A DNA stretch of 64,000 nucleotides. Origin: Phytoseiulus persimilis. Lineage: Eukaryota; Arthropoda; Arachnida; Mesostigmata; Phytoseiidae. Numbering within the stretch: the stretch's first letter is position 1; every line of letters begins with the position of its first letter. The stretch spans positions 868,001 through 932,000 of the forward strand of contig CM075101.1 of the NCBI GenBank assembly GCA_037576195.1, given 5' to 3'. A program made the translations under genes and the position numbers. The notes beneath the pieces were generated by a model. It saw only the letters and a list, made by a program, of their open reading frames with translations, was not told the DNA's origin and searched no databases. Of this stretch, positions 1-12,600 are shown in pieces.

Positions 1-1554
1 GAGCCGATCGCCAACTTTGTCAATACACTCGAGAGTCATATCGAGCATTTCTTGGGTGTGGGCGGCGCTCAGACAGAATCGCACTCGGGATTCAGTCAGC
101 GCTGTGGCCGGATAGCCGACACCAACGGTGGCGATTTTTTCATCCATTAGATCGCGTACGAATGCCGCGATTTTCGAAGGCAAATACAGCATCAGAGGGA
201 CGACAGGCGAGTCATCGTTACCGTAGATGATGAATCCCATCTGTTTGAGCCGCTTGCGGAAGTAGCGTGTATTGCGAGCGAGCGTCTTCAGCCTCTGTTC
301 GCCCTCAGCGGTGCTCATTATCTGGCGACACGATGCAATGATTTGCCTGGCCACCGGAGGCGCCATCGAAGCAGCATAACTGAAACTGAACGAGGTGGCT
401 CTGATGTAGTTGACGAGCGAGCGTCTACCGGCTATGTAGCCGCCGGCCGCGCCGAAGCTCTTAGTGAAGGTTCCCATGAGCAGGTCGACATCGTTCGGAT
501 CGGCGCCGTAGTAGTCGACGACTCCACGACCATGAGGTCCCAACGCACCGATCGAATGCGCCTCGTCGAGATACAAGTAGGCCTTGTACTTCTTCTTGAG
601 AGCAATCACGCGGGGCAGGTCGATGATAGTGCCTTCCATTGAATAGATGCCCTCAACGATGATGAGGATCTTCCTCCACGGTTCTTGGGTTTTCGGCTGT
701 CCCTCATAAACAGCTTTCTCGAGCACCTTCTCCAGGTGCCGCATGTCGTTGTGTTTGAATTTGCGAGTGGTGGCTCCGGAAATTTTGCAGCCGAGGCACA
801 AAGACGCGTGGTTCAGTTCGTCCGATATGATGAGACAGCCGGGCCCCACCAGGGTGGGAATGTTGGTGGAGTTGGTCGCGAAACCCATTCCGATCACGAT
901 CGCTTCCTCGACACCGAGGAACGAAGCTAGTAGAGATTCGAGTTCGCGATGTTCTGCATGGGTTCCCAATTCATGTCTGCTGCTGCACATCGAATAACCG
1001 TTCGTTTCGAGACATTTTTCGACTTGGTCCGCGCAGTCACCCTTGTTTTCGGCGAAACCGAGGTAATTGTAGGAGCCGAGGTTTACGTAAGTGGTTTTGG
1101 TCGGTAGGTAACGAAACGTCCAGTTGTAATTGTCAGAGGTCCGATCTCGCAGAGTGATCGTCGCGCCAGGCACTGATAGCAGTGGGAGATTCCAACAGTC
1201 CCGGATCGGTCGATAGATATTCCTCGTGTAGAAAGCATCGAACGATTTATACAGAGCAGGATAGCCTTTACGGTGCTCTTCGATTTGGGAGTGGACTTTT
1301 TCCAGGCCCAGGCGCCGAGCTATGTCCCTGAGAGTTCCAAACACATACAGAACGAAGTAGCTGAAAATCGTTGCGTAGTACATCAGCCATGGACTCGGCT
1401 CGAAGTCGTCCTCTGGAAAGTGGCCCTCGTGGAGGTACTTGTGGTCTTCGTCGGCGTTCGTCTCTTCTCGCACTCCATTCTGCTCCTTGTGTCGTTGGTG
1501 CTGCTGGATCGTTGACTCCAGAACAATTTTTTCCTCGCAGGCTTTGCGACCCAT
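1..1554 (-). CDS. SPTLC2: Serine palmitoyltransferase 2 (long chain base subunit), 3' end off window
   Basis: Catalytic subunit of serine palmitoyltransferase, the ER enzyme that condenses L-serine with palmitoyl-CoA in the first step of sphingolipid synthesis. It is a single open exon of 518 codons from an ATG at 1554 to the window edge, with a stop codon just upstream in frame (1560-1558). A hydrophobic segment at about residues 59-78 ([20 protein letters not shown]) matches the N-terminal membrane anchor. The PLP-enzyme core follows: [11 protein letters not shown] near the substrate site, SDELNHAS, the DEAHSIG motif around residue 330, and the PLP-binding lysine in [13 protein letters not shown] at about residue 365. 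The frame ends in [15 protein letters not shown], which aligns close to the C terminus of animal homologues (about 560 residues), so about 20-40 residues are probably missing to the left. No intron interrupts the visible part. Family assignment is secure; the partner SPTLC1 is not in the window. Confidence 0.96.
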   Translation of the reverse strand, partial: MGRKACEEKIVLESTIQQHQRHKEQNGVREETNADEDHKYLHEGHFPEDDFEPSPWLMYYATIFSYFVLYVFGTLRDIARRLGLEKVHSQIEEHRKGYPALYKSFDAFYTRNIYRPIRDCWNLPLLSVPGATITLRDRTSDNYNWTFRYLPTKTTYVNLGSYNYLGFAENKGDCADQVEKCLETNGYSMCSSRHELGTHAEHRELESLLASFLGVEEAIVIGMGFATNSTNIPTLVGPGCLIISDELNHASLCLGCKISGATTRKFKHNDMRHLEKVLEKAVYEGQPKTQEPWRKILIIVEGIYSMEGTIIDLPRVIALKKKYKAYLYLDEAHSIGALGPHGRGVVDYYGADPNDVDLLMGTFTKSFGAAGGYIAGRRSLVNYIRATSFSFSYAASMAPPVARQIIASCRQIMSTAEGEQRLKTLARNTRYFRKRLKQMGFIIYGNDDSPVVPLMLYLPSKIAAFVRDLMDEKIATVGVGYPATALTESRVRFCLSAAHTQEMLDMTLECIDKVGDRL

Positions 1555-4500
1555 GACTCACACTTAGCTTGAAATTGATCAATCCCAATGAGACAAACGG
1601 AGCCTCTTCCAGAGACCGCAGGGTTTCGCCTCGGAGGAAATTCCTCAGCACCAACAACCAACGACGACGACGACGACGGCGGCGGCGACTTGACTCACTT
1701 GCATGCGCACGCCCGCAAGCTGGGTGACTGGCTGACTTGCCGGCTTACTGGTGGTTCACAAATTCACCTTCCCTATCAGTCGCGCCGAGCAGTCAGTGAG
1801 GCCGGTTGGCTCTCATAGCAGATTCACTCACTCGCTCGCTCAGCTAATCTCTTTCCCATCGGTAGAAACACGCCAATATCAAACACGCCGAATTGCAGTT
1901 CCTTGACGCCGATGACAACAGCTCGATGCAGGCGTTTCCAAGCCAACGAGGAGCACCGTTGTTCTTGACTTCTCCGTTGTGTACAACCGCCTTTTCGTGC
2001 AGTTCTAGCCGCGTTTACCATACACTAGCATTGGACGACTCCGGATTCGACGGCTCTGAGAAGGCCTGACGATTCTGTGGAACGGAGCGATTTCTAGATC
2101 CGCAGCAACCGCGGAAAACCCACCGAAGCCCGCTGAACCGTCCTCGACCCGTGGTTACCAGCAGGCGGTTGCGGCGGTGGTAGCACCGAGCGAGAACGAG
2201 TTCCACTGGGTGCGGCACAGGGTTGCCTTCCCCTCCTCTCTCTTACGCCGCACACGGCTCAGAAAGCCCTTTAGCGAGTCGTTCCCTCCGCTCAGACGAA
2301 CCAGCGAGCGGACGGCGACAACAACAACATCAACAATGGGATCCACGGTGTCCAGACTCGGCCCTATCAAGGCGCCTGACGTTGGCTGCGGCCCAACATC
2401 GCGCCACTCTCGCCGCCATAATAACGTACAGAGCAGACGACACCCGGCATATCAGCCGCAGGTTCACCAGTGACTCCCTGTTCTAGCAGATCGTTCGGTC
2501 GCTAGTCCGCCAAATGCTCGGTTAGAATGAGTCAATTCTGTTCTGCAGCTCAGCGCGAAGCCGCCATGTCGTTTTCAAAGAGGGCTCTGATACTTGAAGC
2601 ATTCCTTTAGGTAGACTTCCGGATCTGTGAATCGGCAGCCTTGTTCTCGGACCGCCAGCGCTGAGGGCTTCGAGTTTTCTCGAAACTTATGCCAGGCACG
2701 GTTGGGTGTTTCTTTCTTTTCAACACTCCAAGCCTCCCCGCAGGATTGATCGAATCAATTGATCTTGAAGCACTTGTAAGGCTCGTCCCTCGCATTGGCT
2801 GGCTTCTTCCGAGACTGGGTAGCTTGAACTATTAGGATTGAAGAGTGCCCAAGATCTCCATCTCGCACGATGACCTCCGTCTCATTCTTATTTATCTGAA
2901 ATCCCATCGGTGTGGATTTGGGCGTTGCTCTCAGACTCATCTTGGGCGAAAATATTCTATCCAGATTTCGAGCTCATCCGTCGCGCGACATTTGCCCAAC
3001 GGAGTGTTTTCGCGCGCTAGTCGGTAGCTCATCCGCACGACGTTCCAGCGGGCGAACTTTCCGGGCACTGAAAACCAGCGAATCTGAATTTTTCGGACTC
3101 ATTCGAACGGAAATTGAAGCCATTGTTCTCCCTGCTCATCCCCGAAAGTCACGTTGAAACTCTGGATACAACAGCGCTCTCAAAACCTTAGCGACTCCAA
3201 CTTGGATTTCTCGGAAGCCTTTGCGAGAGTTCCCTCAACTTCCTGCTAGGATCTGAGATTTCTGGTGGAAGGGGCTCCTAAGTTCCGTGTCGCGCATCAA
3301 AACTGGCCATCGGCTATGATAGACTGCTCCAACACTGTGATCGCGCCGATCGCACTTATCAAAGTCGATTTGACGAGGCACTCAAGAAGGGTACCCTGGT
3401 TGAGGTTTCTTCAAAATGTGGGTTTGGTGACCCTCGAATTGCGGTGGTGGAAGTCGACTCACGATACGATATCTCAAGATTCCCGATCAGCCTATCGGTA
3501 GACTGTGTCGATACGCTCGCAGATGAGTCTGAGACTCCTCAACGATTGGTCAAGAACCTACAACCGAGATCCAAGCGGGCAACGACGTTAGCTCGAACAC
3601 GGGCGTGAAGACTTGCTTTGAGCTCCTCGCGTAATCGAACGGAGCATTCGTTCAGCCTTGGCCTCCAATCCCTTGATCGAGATTTGGACCTATGTCTATG
3701 CACGTGGTGTCCCGGAAACATGCATTCAAATCCGCCCGAACAGCCCGACTCCGATGCCTGTTATCGGTGGTGGAAGTAATTCCTCCGGAAACACATTATT
3801 CAGGGACGAAATCAACCAGGACGGTGCTTTTCAACCGACCCCGACTAGGCCGCCGTCAGTCTACTCGCTGCCGACTTCCGAAGCTCCAATCTTGTCGGAT
3901 CGGTACCCGTGAGGAGCATGATTTCACATTGCTACGAAGCTTTTTGGGATAGAAGGATTTAGAGCGGAATCCTCCCCGAATGATGTTTCAAGATGATATA
4001 ACTTTGTATTTAGTACATATTTAAACACTTCAGAGAGGAACACTGTAAACACTGGAATCAGGCATCGGCGGCTGCCTGTCCGGTCTTTTCAGAGAGTGTA
4101 AGGTGTACAGCTGGAGGAATCCATCGTGGGAGAGGATCGTTCTCCCGACGCGGGCAGTGATGTGTTTCCGAGTTTCTGCGAAAATTCCGGCGGCGACATG
4201 TTTCCCAGAGAGTGTGGCCCAGCACTGACGCTTGCGGCCGCAGCCTCTTTCGCGTCTTATGCGAAGTGTTCAGGACACATAATTATGAGCCGAATCTGCC
4301 TCTAGTGTCAAAGCCGTAAAGAACTCGTGAGGATCCGCTGAGATGGCAGCGAAGCTGAGCGAGACTTGCCAGGTTACTGACCATGGGGGAGTCTCTTTCT
4401 CTTTTCCGTTGAGCTTCGCGGCGTCGGATTTTCGACTTGCATCTTCCTTCTGGCGATGACGTTCCCGCTTCCCGTCCACTGTGAGCTCACCGGAATCGTA

Positions 4501-6597
4501 CCGAAACGAAGTCCTAGCCAGAAGTCAGGAACACTCGGGAGCTTCTCATTATGCTTTCGTTCCTTTCATTGGGATGTCCCAAAATAGGCGCTCCCATGCG
4601 TTTTGTATGAGCTGTCCCCATCATGAGCTCTGACTGTGTCAGGGCATCAGATATGTGTTCTCGTCTTCACGCACACTTCGTTAACAAATTGTATCCATCA
4701 ACAGCTCAGTTCTGATAGAGGCGATCCGAATAAAGTTAGTTGGGAGACTTGCGGAGAAAGTTTCTCTGATTGATGGAACTAAGAACTGGGAACGAGACAG
4801 GAGGGTGTACGGACTCGTACATGGCGTCGGTGCCGACGTTCTTACCGACATCGTGTTGCGGCCCAAAGCCTGATACGATCACGCGCCCAGATAGCGAGCT
4901 CGCAAACCACCGAGACGATAGATCCCTTGAAAACCTGATCGTCGTCTCCCGAAGACACGCATGCAGATTGGCTCAAATTTATCATCGCAGCCCTCTGAGC
5001 AAACAGCGAAGTTGCTAACGAGCTGCGCTCCAACGTCCGATCGGGTTAATTTCAAACGATAATGCTATCAGCTCTCAGAAAGTGGGTTTTTCTGGGGAAA
5101 GATCCGCCGTTTGCCTGATCTCATGACGGGCGGCGGGATGGATGGCTTCGAGAGCCGGCCTGTTGGACCGCAGGCCCTCCGGTCCTGCCGGCCCATCCAT
5201 GATCAGGATCGGCGGCGGGCCAAAGCGATAGCTTTACGACTCGAAGAGACTTGCTGTAACCCAAGCGGAGAGCGATGCTGCTCAAGCAAAGAGTAAAAAT
5301 AGCTTTACGCGCTATGCAGCGAAGAGAAAGCTTGCTTCGAGTACCCCCCGACCCGTGGCTTCCGCAAAAAAATATCCGAAGTGGAAACGACCCAAATCAG
5401 AGGGAGAGTTGCCGACACCTCTTCTAGCTTAGCGCCCCAACTGCTGCTCCTATCATCAATATAACACGGTCACGCGCAGGAATAAAAGAGGCGCGTTTTC
5501 GGGATTGTGGTCTGGATAGAGTGTTTTTTCTTTGCCAGATCTGTTATCGGCATCTGAATTAGGCCGTATGAACGTCCCAGCCGAGGCAGTTGAATTCAAA
5601 CGAACCGCAAATGACTCGGTGATGCCGATGCGAGCAAACGTCGCGAACTCATCAGTGAGACTCATCAACTGGGAACTCAGTAGCTGATTCCTATATTCAT
5701 CGATTCTCGGGATGGGTGTTTTCCAAAGAAAACCTTGCAATGAACGAGCGTGGAGGGGGAAATGTTGAGCGTTCGAGCGGCCGGTGAATGCGAACAAGTC
5801 GAATGAACGCACTCTTTCAGAGCACCAATTTCGGAACACATGACCGTTGCTTGCCATCGAACTCCGTTGAAACTTCCGAATCGTTCCTATACAACCCTTT
5901 CAGGAAGCTCTCATAACGGCGGCCGCGATAGTCGATCTTGATGTACCGGCGGCAGAGGTGTTTGAGAAAGTCCAATTGCCAGAATGCTTTGAGGAAACAC
6001 GGCAATCATGTCACTCTCGGCGCAATTGCTCCTATCTACCGACCTCCCGGCCGATTGGATTCGCTAAATGTTGCACCAAAAATTAGACTCGTCACTTGGC
6101 GTCTCTCAGGGAAGGTTTCAGTCCACGCTGTGGCGAGAAAATTGTCGCAAGAGTCAAGTTCAGCCGAATGATCTTTTCCATCGTAACCGTTGAGGCTTTT
6201 GAATCCAATCAAATAAGGGCCGGATGTCGACGAGCAACGAAGAAGAGGGAGAATGAAGACGTAGCTTTTAGGCTCAAATGAGCACTTCATCAAGTTTCGG
6301 AAGCAATCTCTTCCGAATATTTCCGCTAGTTCAGATTGAAAGATTCCGAAGAAGCCCAGAAGTCCCGTTGACGGAGTCTTCTCGGACTTCAGTACATGTT
6401 ATCCCAGTTGCCCTCGATGGAGCCACTCTCCCACGGAACACAGTGGATGTAAACGCGAGAGCCTATCTCGACTGGTACTATAGAGGATATTGCGTGGGAT
6501 GTATCGCGGAAATATTTGCATCGCGGACAGCAGAGTATGGACAAATCAGCGCACCGACTTCGAAAGATAATCAAGCATAAACACAGAATGAACTCAC
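1555..6597. other. Intergenic or intronic stretch, no gene recognised
   Basis: About 5 kb between the SPTLC2 start codon and the SLC6 exon. It should hold the SPTLC2 5'UTR and promoter on the minus strand, but I see no decisive TATA box. A short GAC/GGC triplet run lies at about 1663-1687 and a GC-rich imperfect hairpin at about 5110-5215. I looked on the minus strand for later exons of the SLC6 transporter (the transmembrane 2 motif following the glycine triplet, and the transmembrane 3 region) and found none. The open frames present have no family signature. Confidence 0.5.
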
Positions 6598-6838
6598 CTC
6601 CACCATACTTGTAACAGAGATAGGGGAATCGCCAGACGTTCGAAAGATCGACGGCAAAGCCAATGACTGACAGTAAGAAGTCTGCTTTCTTGCCCCAGGT
6701 TTCTCGCGGCTCCTCTGTCATCACGGTTTCCGTCCGCTGCTGAGCGTGAGTTGTTTGAGATGACATCGATATCATGATTTTTTTGATTTTGTTATTGTCA
6801 TCGAGCACTGGTTGAACCGCCGTCGATTCGTCCATCAT
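6598..6838 (-). CDS. DAT: Monoamine (dopamine-type) SLC6 transporter, first coding exon only
   Basis: N-terminal coding exon of a Na+/Cl- dependent neurotransmitter transporter, a plasma membrane protein that re-imports monoamines after synaptic release. The exon encodes about 55 hydrophilic residues, then [30 protein letters not shown] and CYKYGGG, which covers the cytosolic latch and transmembrane helix 1. The Asp in GFAVD is the amine-binding residue kept in dopamine, noradrenaline, serotonin and octopamine transporters and replaced by Gly in GABA and glycine transporters. The wording is closest to dopamine/noradrenaline transporters. The exon ends with a good donor (GTGAGT, 6597 downward) in phase 1. 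Two adjacent ATG codons (6838, 6835) can start it. The remaining roughly 520 residues were not found down to the SPTLC2 gene, so the next exon is either unrecognised, beyond the window (which would place SPTLC2 inside an intron), or absent. An octopamine transporter remains possible. Confidence 0.82.
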
Positions 6839-7546
6839 CGGTTATAGGAATCGCCTAGGTCGCCAGATCACCAGTCGGTCGGTCGGTCAGTCACAAGATT
6901 CAGAGACACTTCATCAAAGCACTTGATGCTCGTTACGAGTTGGAGTTTCAGCAATAGCAGCAGCAGTGTTTCTTCAACAAAACTTTGTTCTCGACTGAGC
7001 TCTGTTTCTTTTTCCGGCCGTCCGAGAGGGGCAACGTAGGAACTTCGTTCCGAGCAAGCTGAACTTCGCGGGAAATCGCCGGGCCAAGAAGAGTCCGCTC
7101 TGCAAGGAAGCCAGTGAGGTAGCAAGGCAGAGGGAGTGGAAGGACGTGGTCCCTCCTCCCAGCCGGCCACGTGATCACTTCGGCCCAGGGCCACCCAATG
7201 GCGGCTCAACCCCAACCTCAGCCGCGAGCTCACCTTCGTTCGGTAAGTTGCACTTTTTCGTGATCACTGACCGGGAACAACTTATTGGCACTGGCCAGTC
7301 AGCTCAGCAGACCAAGCGTCCGTCCGTACGTCGTTCCTGTGTCGAAGAGACCCAACGACCGTCGACGGTCAGACCGACCAACAGAGAGACAGACAGAGTC
7401 GCAACACTTGCACACATTAGGCATGGCACATCGAAAACGACATCCAGCGAAAGCGACTGCGGAAACGGCTACGGCATCCACTAACAGCGGAACACACGCT
7501 CGAGCGCAAAACTGGATCAGTTTTCTTTCTTTTCTTCCTTGTCCGT

Positions 7547-7584
7547 CGCCCGCCCGCCTGCCTGCCTGCCTGCCCGCCCGCCTG
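7547..7584. repeat. CCTG/CCCG tetranucleotide microsatellite
   Basis: Imperfect run of CCTG and CCCG units, read directly. It lies about 700 bp upstream of the SLC6 start codon on that gene's strand. Confidence 0.85.
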
Positions 7585-9543
7585 TCGCTACTTCCCTGGA
7601 GTGTCGCTGTACCGAAACTGAGAGCTAGATATGGTCGAAGCAACGGACAAAGATCTAGAGATGATCCAACGAACAGACAGTTCAGGTCACTCTATTCGCC
7701 ACACGGTTGGTCGGGAGCTCACTTCAAGCCGGTGTGTCTTTCAATGATCCGGGCATGGGACTCAAAGCTCAGGAGAATAGGACACATGTCAATGAACACT
7801 CGAATTGGTTGTGCATTGCCTCCGCGCGGGCTGCCGTTTTTTCCAAAGATGAAGAAGGCGGAAAAGATTGAGCAAGGCATGAGGAGCCGGCAGTCAGTCA
7901 GATTCCTTGGATAGAGAAACCCGCCGACCGACCGAACGACGGCCGTGCGGAGAGAGACCGAGTCGAACGTCACCAGCGAGTTGAACGAAACCTGCTGGTG
8001 GATGATTGAGCGCCGCGGAATCAACGAAGTCTGCGTGGATAGCTGGCTAGCTGCAATCCTTCCCTCGGTGATTCACAGGGTGGTAAGGCTACCGGTGAGG
8101 CTTGACATGCAAACTTCAGTTCGATTCAATGACACTTCATTCGTACATGAAGTTACTAATGAAACTTCCTCGCTTGGTTTGCTTCTGACAATGTTACCGC
8201 TCTCTATCTGTCGTCTTACGCAGCGATCGCTATCCGAGCAGTTGTGCTCTAAAATGAAAACCGCTCGTGATGACAGCAATAGTCCGCCTAGCCTATTCGA
8301 GCGCAGCCAGTCAGTTTTACTCCGACGTCGGCCAAAGTTGTGGCGATGCGCGGCAAAATGACGCTCGACGGGAGAAAAAATCGCGCACTTGTTTCGAGAC
8401 TTGGTTCGTCGAGAGGTCACTTCGGGAAAAACAACATGCCCGCTCACTGGACAGCGTCCAGTCTCACATTTCCGTGTATCCTGGGTCATTCAATTCGGGG
8501 TCTCGTTTACCGTCAAGGCATCGATCTTTCCTTCACGTGATCGACACGATCGACACGGCTCCAATTCGACCAAGGCGACAAAGCTCCCGCGCGGACAATC
8601 GATGGCCCGGTCGACGTGAGGTTTGTTGGCTTCTGGTTGGAATCTCGGGGTACTTGGATATCACTCGTGTCGGCGGCGACATCTACGTTCGACGAAACAC
8701 GGCCATGGCGCTGGTACCACTCCACCAACGAGAGCCTGCGCGGTATCGTCAGCGATGTTTCCGAGTGCGATGTCGCCCTCGCTGCGACTTGCCGTGTCCA
8801 TGTAGCTGAGTGAAGTTTCGCTTGACGGGATTTGATTCATGGTTCTAATAAATAATTTCAACAAGAGTCTGCCGCTGTTCTCAGCTCGTCACACTCTCCG
8901 GCCGGCTGCGTTCCCGAAATTTCAAATCACGACCCCAGCGCTCGAGAGCTCCCTCGAAAAGACTCCTCACGAACCCCGTGCCTTCCGTACATAAGTTGAC
9001 CGCACTTCTCCTCGAAGCAGCCGACGCGTCAGTTCTCCAGAAAGGTCCCCATGGAGCACGACAGCCGTAACAGGGGTGGTGACGAGGAACACTCACTCGC
9101 ACAGTTGAGACACGCTGCTCATTCTGACAGGCGCTGGTCTCACATGCAAAGCACGCTGTCCTCACATTGTGACGGTACTCTGTAACTCAGGGCAGACGAT
9201 CCTGTACGTGATCTGTGCATGCAACACGGCTTTTCACAACGCATCGTGACAGCGAATACGCCCGTATCTCCAAAATGCCGCACTCCGAAGGTCGCTGTCG
9301 AGAACGATGTTTCTTGCCATCAATCCGGAACAGTTCACAGTTGCAGTGTCGAACCGCTTTTCGACCGATCTCGAACTCCGTCAACTTGATTCGCACACAT
9401 CACTACTTGCAGGAGCAGAAGAGTTTCGAGATACGCTCACCCATCCTTACTATGTATAATCGGCTTCGTCTGTCAGTTTGTAAGTTTGTTAGTCAGTTTG
9501 TCCGCACTCCGTCGAGAATATGAAAGGGTGACGAGAATATATG

Positions 9544-9630
9544 GGGGTGGCTACAAAACCAGTCTGACCGAACTTTTCAAAACCTGGAGGGGTGATTCTG
9601 AGACCAGTCTGACCATGCCTTTCATCTTAA
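9544..9630. repeat. Two degenerate units of the dispersed 45-bp repeat
   Basis: Two GGGGTG starts lie exactly 45 bp apart (9544 and 9589), and both units contain the core AGTCTGACC followed by an ACTTTTC-like word. The same period and core recur in arrays near 41.3 kb and 52.2 kb, so this is one small family. It has no coding capacity. Confidence 0.7.
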
Positions 9631-12600
9631 ATGCTTACTTAATAGCCGAACGGTAGTCGATTCGCAGGAATCGGTGAACGATTTTTCGTACCGGCTCGAT
9701 ATCGAGAAGGTCTCAGGACCCTCCCTGTACCAGATTGCTTTCCCGTCGTGTTCTCCGTCGGCCAATCCTTCATTCATGCGAATCGCTCACGAGCACATCT
9801 TTGCTGCTTCAACTCGGGAGCTCTACCAGCGAGTTTTGCCCTCCTGCCCAATGAGGATCGAGAGAATTCGGTGTGGAGACCTCGAGCCGATTTAAATTAG
9901 TTTTCCAAGAGATGCCTGCTGCAGCACCCAGTACATTTGATTGTCGGCTTCCTGTCAGTGGATTCTCACATGGATTGTACGCTTGCAGAGAAAAGCAACA
10001 GGTGTCGCCAAGCCGTCGACAGTCGACTCCGATATCAACTGAATCGCGACCAATTTGTAGCGCTCCGACTCGTCCCAAATCCGTCCTCCACACCTGAGCA
10101 CGTGACTGCCACGCCTCGTGGGTGGACGGATGAATGGTACGCCTCAGCTATAACGGAGGATGCTCTGCCCGAATGCTCCGAAATTTCAGGTTATCCTTTC
10201 AGGCTCCAGAGACAGCATCGCCTCACTCATGGCAGCGGCCCAGCCCACTTTGCACAGAAAACAATCATCGGGTTGCAGCTCTCCGACGAGCACTCCATTG
10301 ACTGTGAAGTTAATGTTTCGGAGACGGTACGTTTACGCGGGCACGCTTCCTGAACTCCTGGTTTCAACGAGCCTCGACGGTTAAGACAAACAGTCGCGAG
10401 CAGCAGCGAGTGCTTGATTGTGGTCTCGATGGGAATTTTCACTGCAATCGCCATGGTCCACTGGCGGACCACATCCACTGAAAGGAGAACACGAGGCCGA
10501 GCTCGGGAGTTGCCGAGGAATCCGACTCTGTGATCACCGGAGCTTCTGACTACCTTTCGCAGCATTCCATGATGATCTCTAGCTCTCGTTTGGCGCGACC
10601 ATTCACTGTGGTCCGCTCTAACCGACTTACGATGCTATAATGGAGAACTATTTTTTGTCCCGTTTTCCTCGTCATGATCCAATCCGGTTCGACTATCTGA
10701 GGAGCCGTTCGTTTAACATGTGGCGGTAGTGATGAACTTCGCTGGAAACTACTGAGTGCTCAAAGTCTTTGGCATATCCAGCGCTCATGATTCGAGCTTC
10801 CGATAGCTCGGATTCTTTTTGTCGAAAGCCGGACGGATATTGAGGATAAAACAGGACAAGAAATCGAAGAGCTTGATTGAGGTGCTCGATCCACTCTGGA
10901 CCTCGATTTTCACAGGAACGGAACATTTCCCGCACTCAACCGAGTCACCATAGAGCAGGGAAGGAGAACCACTTCGTTTATTCCTTCTCCAACCCAGACT
11001 TCACTCGAAGCTTGAGTTTTCGGTTCATGCGAGACCGAAGCGACGGGAAATGGAGTGAGAAGAGTTCGGAACGCCCGTTGTGTACGCAGTTGGACGGAAC
11101 TCGCAGACAAACAGAGCCATAAGTCATGAGCCGCGTCCACTAATGTGGTTCAGAAGTATGTATTGGAGATTCGGCGCAGATTGGATGAGGCACACATTAA
11201 ATATTATTTCGGCGATTCCTTAGCGATCCTCAGCTGATTCCGATTTCTCTAGTGAGCTCTTCGATCTCACTGGGCTCAGTTGTTGTTTGGTTGGTGAATT
11301 GTATATAAATCTTCAAGGTGGAGCAATGGAGTTGTAGCGAGATGTCCTCGGTCGTATGCACGACGGCAATCGGGTGCTCTATAGAGAATCCCGAGGTGAA
11401 CACCAGGATGAAGAGTTGAACCAGCTCGAAGATGAGACTGTAAACTCCACTAGCCTCGCCCTCTAGACCATCTTAACCACTACACAAGAATCATATCCGT
11501 TCACTTTTTGTGCGTGGTCGGAAATCATTCCTGTAACCGCTGATGGATGAAATTTTTCGATAGACCACTCATACAAGTTTCTGAGACCTCGACTACACTC
11601 TTGCTGCATTTCCTTCGCTTTCGACTTCATGGTGATGATCTGTGACCTCATGGTGCCCCTGTGAATCCCAAAGGCCCATCCAAGCTTTATTCGTGACAAA
11701 ATGCAAAACAAGCCGAGATAGGCCCACCTGCCCAGAACTCGTACGTTTTATTCCATGTCTTCGGACCCTCTAATTATCCTTCACCGAGTTTCCCAAAACC
11801 TCGATGGACAGTTCCAGGAGCTCCCTTGTCAGTTATACACCGATTTGTGTCCTGAAAGATCGAACTTTAACCAGTGCACGCCTGGAGCGTCCCTTCTGGT
11901 CAGCGTAGCAGCTGCTAAAGACACTCTCCGATTTCTGCGACTCCATAACTCGCCCTTGAAATCGAGTGCGATGCATTATTGCACCTTCTCTGTTGCACTC
12001 TCCATGAGAGCAAACGTCTGATCCCATATAAGATGCTCGTTCTCGAACTAACTCCTCTCCATCACTAGAAGAGCATGCGCGCGCATACCTACAGTGACGC
12101 TGCTCGAATTTTACACATGGCTGAGCGGTCGCATCCCAGATGCCGAGATCTCGATCTATCGAAAATACGAAGTTTCCAGGTATAATCGATCCGCCAACAG
12201 AGACGTTGTCAGATGCTAATTTCTATTCACATGAATGCAGATCAGCTATTCTGGAACTATTTCCTGCGCCTTTGGCAACGATTTCCCCTGAACCTTATGG
12301 GCTGGCATTTTGAAGTCGGGAATTTCCGAGGCCGATTCTGTTTTCGCTGTGACTTTCGTCGATTCACGTTTTTTTTCACTCAAGAAGCAGTGATCAACGG
12401 AGGATTCCGAGGCCGTCAGTTCTTTAGCGGGGTGGATATGACATGATGAAGTTGCGGCCAGGTGGTGGCTTCGAGATATTGCGCGTTCGGCGGGCGAAAG
12501 GAAGCAGGTCTCTAGCCAGCGTTTGAAGTTATCTCGACTTCTCTCTAAGTAGTATAACACAAACTCTCTCTAAATTGACAAGCGTTCGCATCAAGAATTT

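Noticed and set aside
7285..7914. 209-codon plus-strand open frame
   Set aside because: It spans a CCTG microsatellite (Pro/Ala/Cys run), has no domain, and lies upstream of the SLC6 exon on the opposite strand; long only because of composition.
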